Shown here one piece after another: positions 7,070-8,091 of a stretch of 8,091 nt of DNA (positions are counted from its first letter, which is position 1; each line of letters opens with the position of its first letter). A program made the translations under genes and the position numbers. Source of the stretch: Gallionella sp. (GTDB lineage Bacteria > Pseudomonadota > Gammaproteobacteria > Burkholderiales > Gallionellaceae); assembly GCA_017880945.1 (NCBI GenBank), contig JADGRM010000092.1, positions 1-8,091 of the forward strand. Reading direction: 5' to 3'. Below the pieces are notes generated by a model. The model did no database searches and had not been told where the DNA came from. It saw only the letters and a program-made list of their open reading frames with translations.

Positions 7070-7218
7070 TTGTTGGCGGATTCTCTTCGCATAAAGTACT
7101 TCGCTGCAGGTTCGGCAATCGTCTCACTTCCGCTGGTGATATTGTTTTTGCATTTGTTGTATTTGTATAAGTATCTGAATCTCGGGTTACCACAGGAAGT
7201 GTCAACTAACTGTAATAC
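7070..7218 (+). pseudogene. Decayed partial copy of the malG 3' end
   Basis: This non-coding stretch aligns in direct orientation with malG 6877-7029. By hand count 48 of 57 bases match between 6905-6961 and 7096-7152, and similarity resumes at the tail and continues past the stop codon (TGTAATAC at 7022-7029 and again at 7211-7218). In frame it reads YFAAGSAIVSLPLVILFL where MalG has YFAAGSVIVSLPVVALFL. The reading frame is broken by a two-base loss before this block, an insertion near 7155-7168 and a further small loss near 7188, and there is no 5' part, so it cannot make a permease. Five of the nine base differences are synonymous, which suggests it came from a functional, diverged malG homologue and not from simple decay of a recent duplicate. 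One frame is open at 7040-7222 with no ATG; a small membrane peptide from TTG 7070 is possible but unsupported. Confidence 0.8.
7142..7171 (+). promoter_or_regulatory. Possible sigma-70 promoter inside the malG remnant
   Basis: TATAAG at 7166-7171 matches five of six bases of the -10 consensus and lies 18 bases after TTGTTT at 7142-7147, a weak -35. The -10 element sits in bases that are extra in the remnant compared with malG. A start near 7178 would give the downstream gene a leader of about 65 bases. It might allow expression independent of the operon promoter. AT-rich DNA produces such matches by chance, so this stays tentative. Confidence 0.3.
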
Positions 7219-7229
7219 TTGATAGAGAG

Positions 7230-7235
7230 AAGGAG
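7230..7235 (+). promoter_or_regulatory. Ribosome binding site deciding the start at 7243
   Basis: AAGGAG ends 7 bases before the ATG at 7243, which is ideal spacing. A TTG at 7219 in the same frame would add eight charged residues and would place this site inside the coding region, so the ATG is preferred; it also gives a clean signal peptide. Confidence 0.8.
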
Positions 7236-7242
7236 AAAGCAT

Positions 7243-8025
7243 ATGAAAAATAACAAGTCCGCACTCGCCGTTTGCCTGGCATCCCTGCTGGCACTAGGCA
7301 CTTCCGCCCAGGCTGTTGTGTTCGACGATCCCAAAGGCGACGACAAAGGCCCGGGCACTTATGTTTATCCCACCGATAGCGTCTACAAGCCGGGTTCATT
7401 TGATCTTACCAAGATCGCGATCACGAAGAACGGCGATCAGGCCGAATTCGCGGTCGACGTGAACAGCTCGCTGGAAGATCCGTGGGGCATGGGCGTCGGC
7501 TTTTCGGTACAGATGATTTTTGTCTTTATCAAGAATGCGCCCGGCGGCCACACGGAAGGCCTGCCCGGCCTCAACATCCAGTTCGCCCCGGGTAGCGAGT
7601 GGAACAAGGTGGTGATCCTGTCACCGCAGAAAAAAGCCCGCGTCGTTGGCGAAGCCCAGCAAAAAGCTCCCAAGCTCGTTGCCGACATCGTCGTGCCCAA
7701 CACCACCCGTGGCAACAATCGCACCATCAAGGGCTCGGTACCGTTGAGCGAACTGGGCGGTGACGGCAACGTCGATGCCTGGGGTTACCAGGTGGTCATG
7801 CAATCCAATGAAGGCTTCCCTGCAGCGGGCGATCTGCTGACGCGCAAGGTCAACGAGTATGAAGGCCAGCACCGCTTCGGCGGCGGCAATGACGGCGATT
7901 GCGATCCGCACACGATGGATGTGCTGGATGGGCCCGATGCCAAGCAATCAGAAATGCTGGCTTACACCTGCGGCCCAAATGGCGAGTCGGTCAAGAAGGC
8001 CACGCTGAAGATGATCAGGAAATAA
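7243..8025 (+). CDS. Secreted glucodextranase C-terminal/DOMON-like domain protein
   Basis: The 260-residue product has a Sec signal peptide (residues 1-24, cut after AQA) and then a single domain resembling the glucodextranase C-terminal domain, a DOMON-like beta-sandwich found at the ends of glucodextranases and some archaeal amylopullulanases. Its hallmarks are FDDPKGDDKGPGTYVYPTD at 27-45, KPGSFDL at 49-55, a middle strand region with ADIVVPN at 147-153, AWGYQVV at 179-185 and RFGGGNDGDCDPHTMD at 211-226. The acidic start could bind calcium, and C220 with C243 may form a disulfide. There is no catalytic module, membrane anchor or lipobox, so the protein is probably soluble in the periplasm or exported. 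Such domains are associated with carbohydrate or surface binding, and its place behind malG suggests an alpha-glucan-binding accessory; that function is inferred. The gap from malG holds the malG remnant. Confidence 0.8.
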   Translation: MKNNKSALAVCLASLLALGTSAQAVVFDDPKGDDKGPGTYVYPTDSVYKPGSFDLTKIAITKNGDQAEFAVDVNSSLEDPWGMGVGFSVQMIFVFIKNAPGGHTEGLPGLNIQFAPGSEWNKVVILSPQKKARVVGEAQQKAPKLVADIVVPNTTRGNNRTIKGSVPLSELGGDGNVDAWGYQVVMQSNEGFPAAGDLLTRKVNEYEGQHRFGGGNDGDCDPHTMDVLDGPDAKQSEMLAYTCGPNGESVKKATLKMIRK

Positions 8026-8064
8026 ATTCACCTATTCGTAATCATTCATTAAAGGGAGCTTGAA

Positions 8065-8091
8065 ATGAATAAGTACACAATAAAACCATTA
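8065..8091 (+). CDS. Start of a further exported protein, cut by window edge
   Basis: Nine codons are visible, reading MNKYTIKPL, before the window ends. The ATG follows GGGAG at 8054-8058 with 6 bases between, a good ribosome site, and the preceding gene ends 39 bases earlier without a visible terminator, so it likely belongs to the same transcript. The lysine-rich start looks like the beginning of a signal peptide. Operons of this type often carry a maltoporin or other outer-membrane channel at such a position, but nothing in nine residues proves it. Confidence 0.6.

Noticed and set aside
7219..7242. TTG at 7219 as the start of the DOMON-like protein
   Set aside because: It would include the ribosome site in the coding region and add a charged leader before a complete signal peptide that begins at the well-spaced ATG 7243.

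Overview
The window is a maltose/maltodextrin uptake operon read entirely on the + strand. It looks Gram-negative, most likely proteobacterial: the binding protein, the first enzyme and the seventh product all carry Sec signal peptides suited to periplasm or export, the permease is a MalF/MalG pair of the enterobacterial type, and Shine-Dalgarno sites are classical. The lineage cannot be fixed from the sequence alone.

Layout: 1-240 is a gene-free leader with a possible mini-ORF ending one base before the first gene. 241-1794 encodes a secreted GH13 alpha-amylase. It overlaps by one base the MalK ATPase gene (1794-2912), followed by the maltodextrin-binding protein MalE (2934-4157), an unusually large permease MalF (4193-6136) and the permease MalG (6138-7010). 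The 232-base gap 7011-7242 is not empty: it holds a decayed second copy of the 3' end of malG, and a possible promoter lies inside it. Then comes a secreted protein made only of a glucodextranase C-terminal/DOMON-like domain (7243-8025), and the first nine codons of another gene run off the window edge (8065-8091).

Working model: the exported amylase shortens starch- or glycogen-like alpha-glucans, MalE captures the maltodextrins, and MalF-MalG with the MalK dimer import them. The DOMON-like protein is probably an alpha-glucan-binding accessory on the outside or in the periplasm, and the truncated last gene could encode another exported component.

The parts least like textbook systems are: (1) MalF, which carries about 350 extra N-terminal residues with four added membrane segments, a Cache/PAS-like extracytoplasmic domain and a helical loop; (2) the free-standing DOMON-like protein; (3) the malG remnant, whose differences from malG are largely synonymous, so it looks like a scar from a once-functional diverged homologue; and (4) an insertion with two cysteines in MalK. 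No RNA gene, IS element, CRISPR array or transcription regulator was seen.
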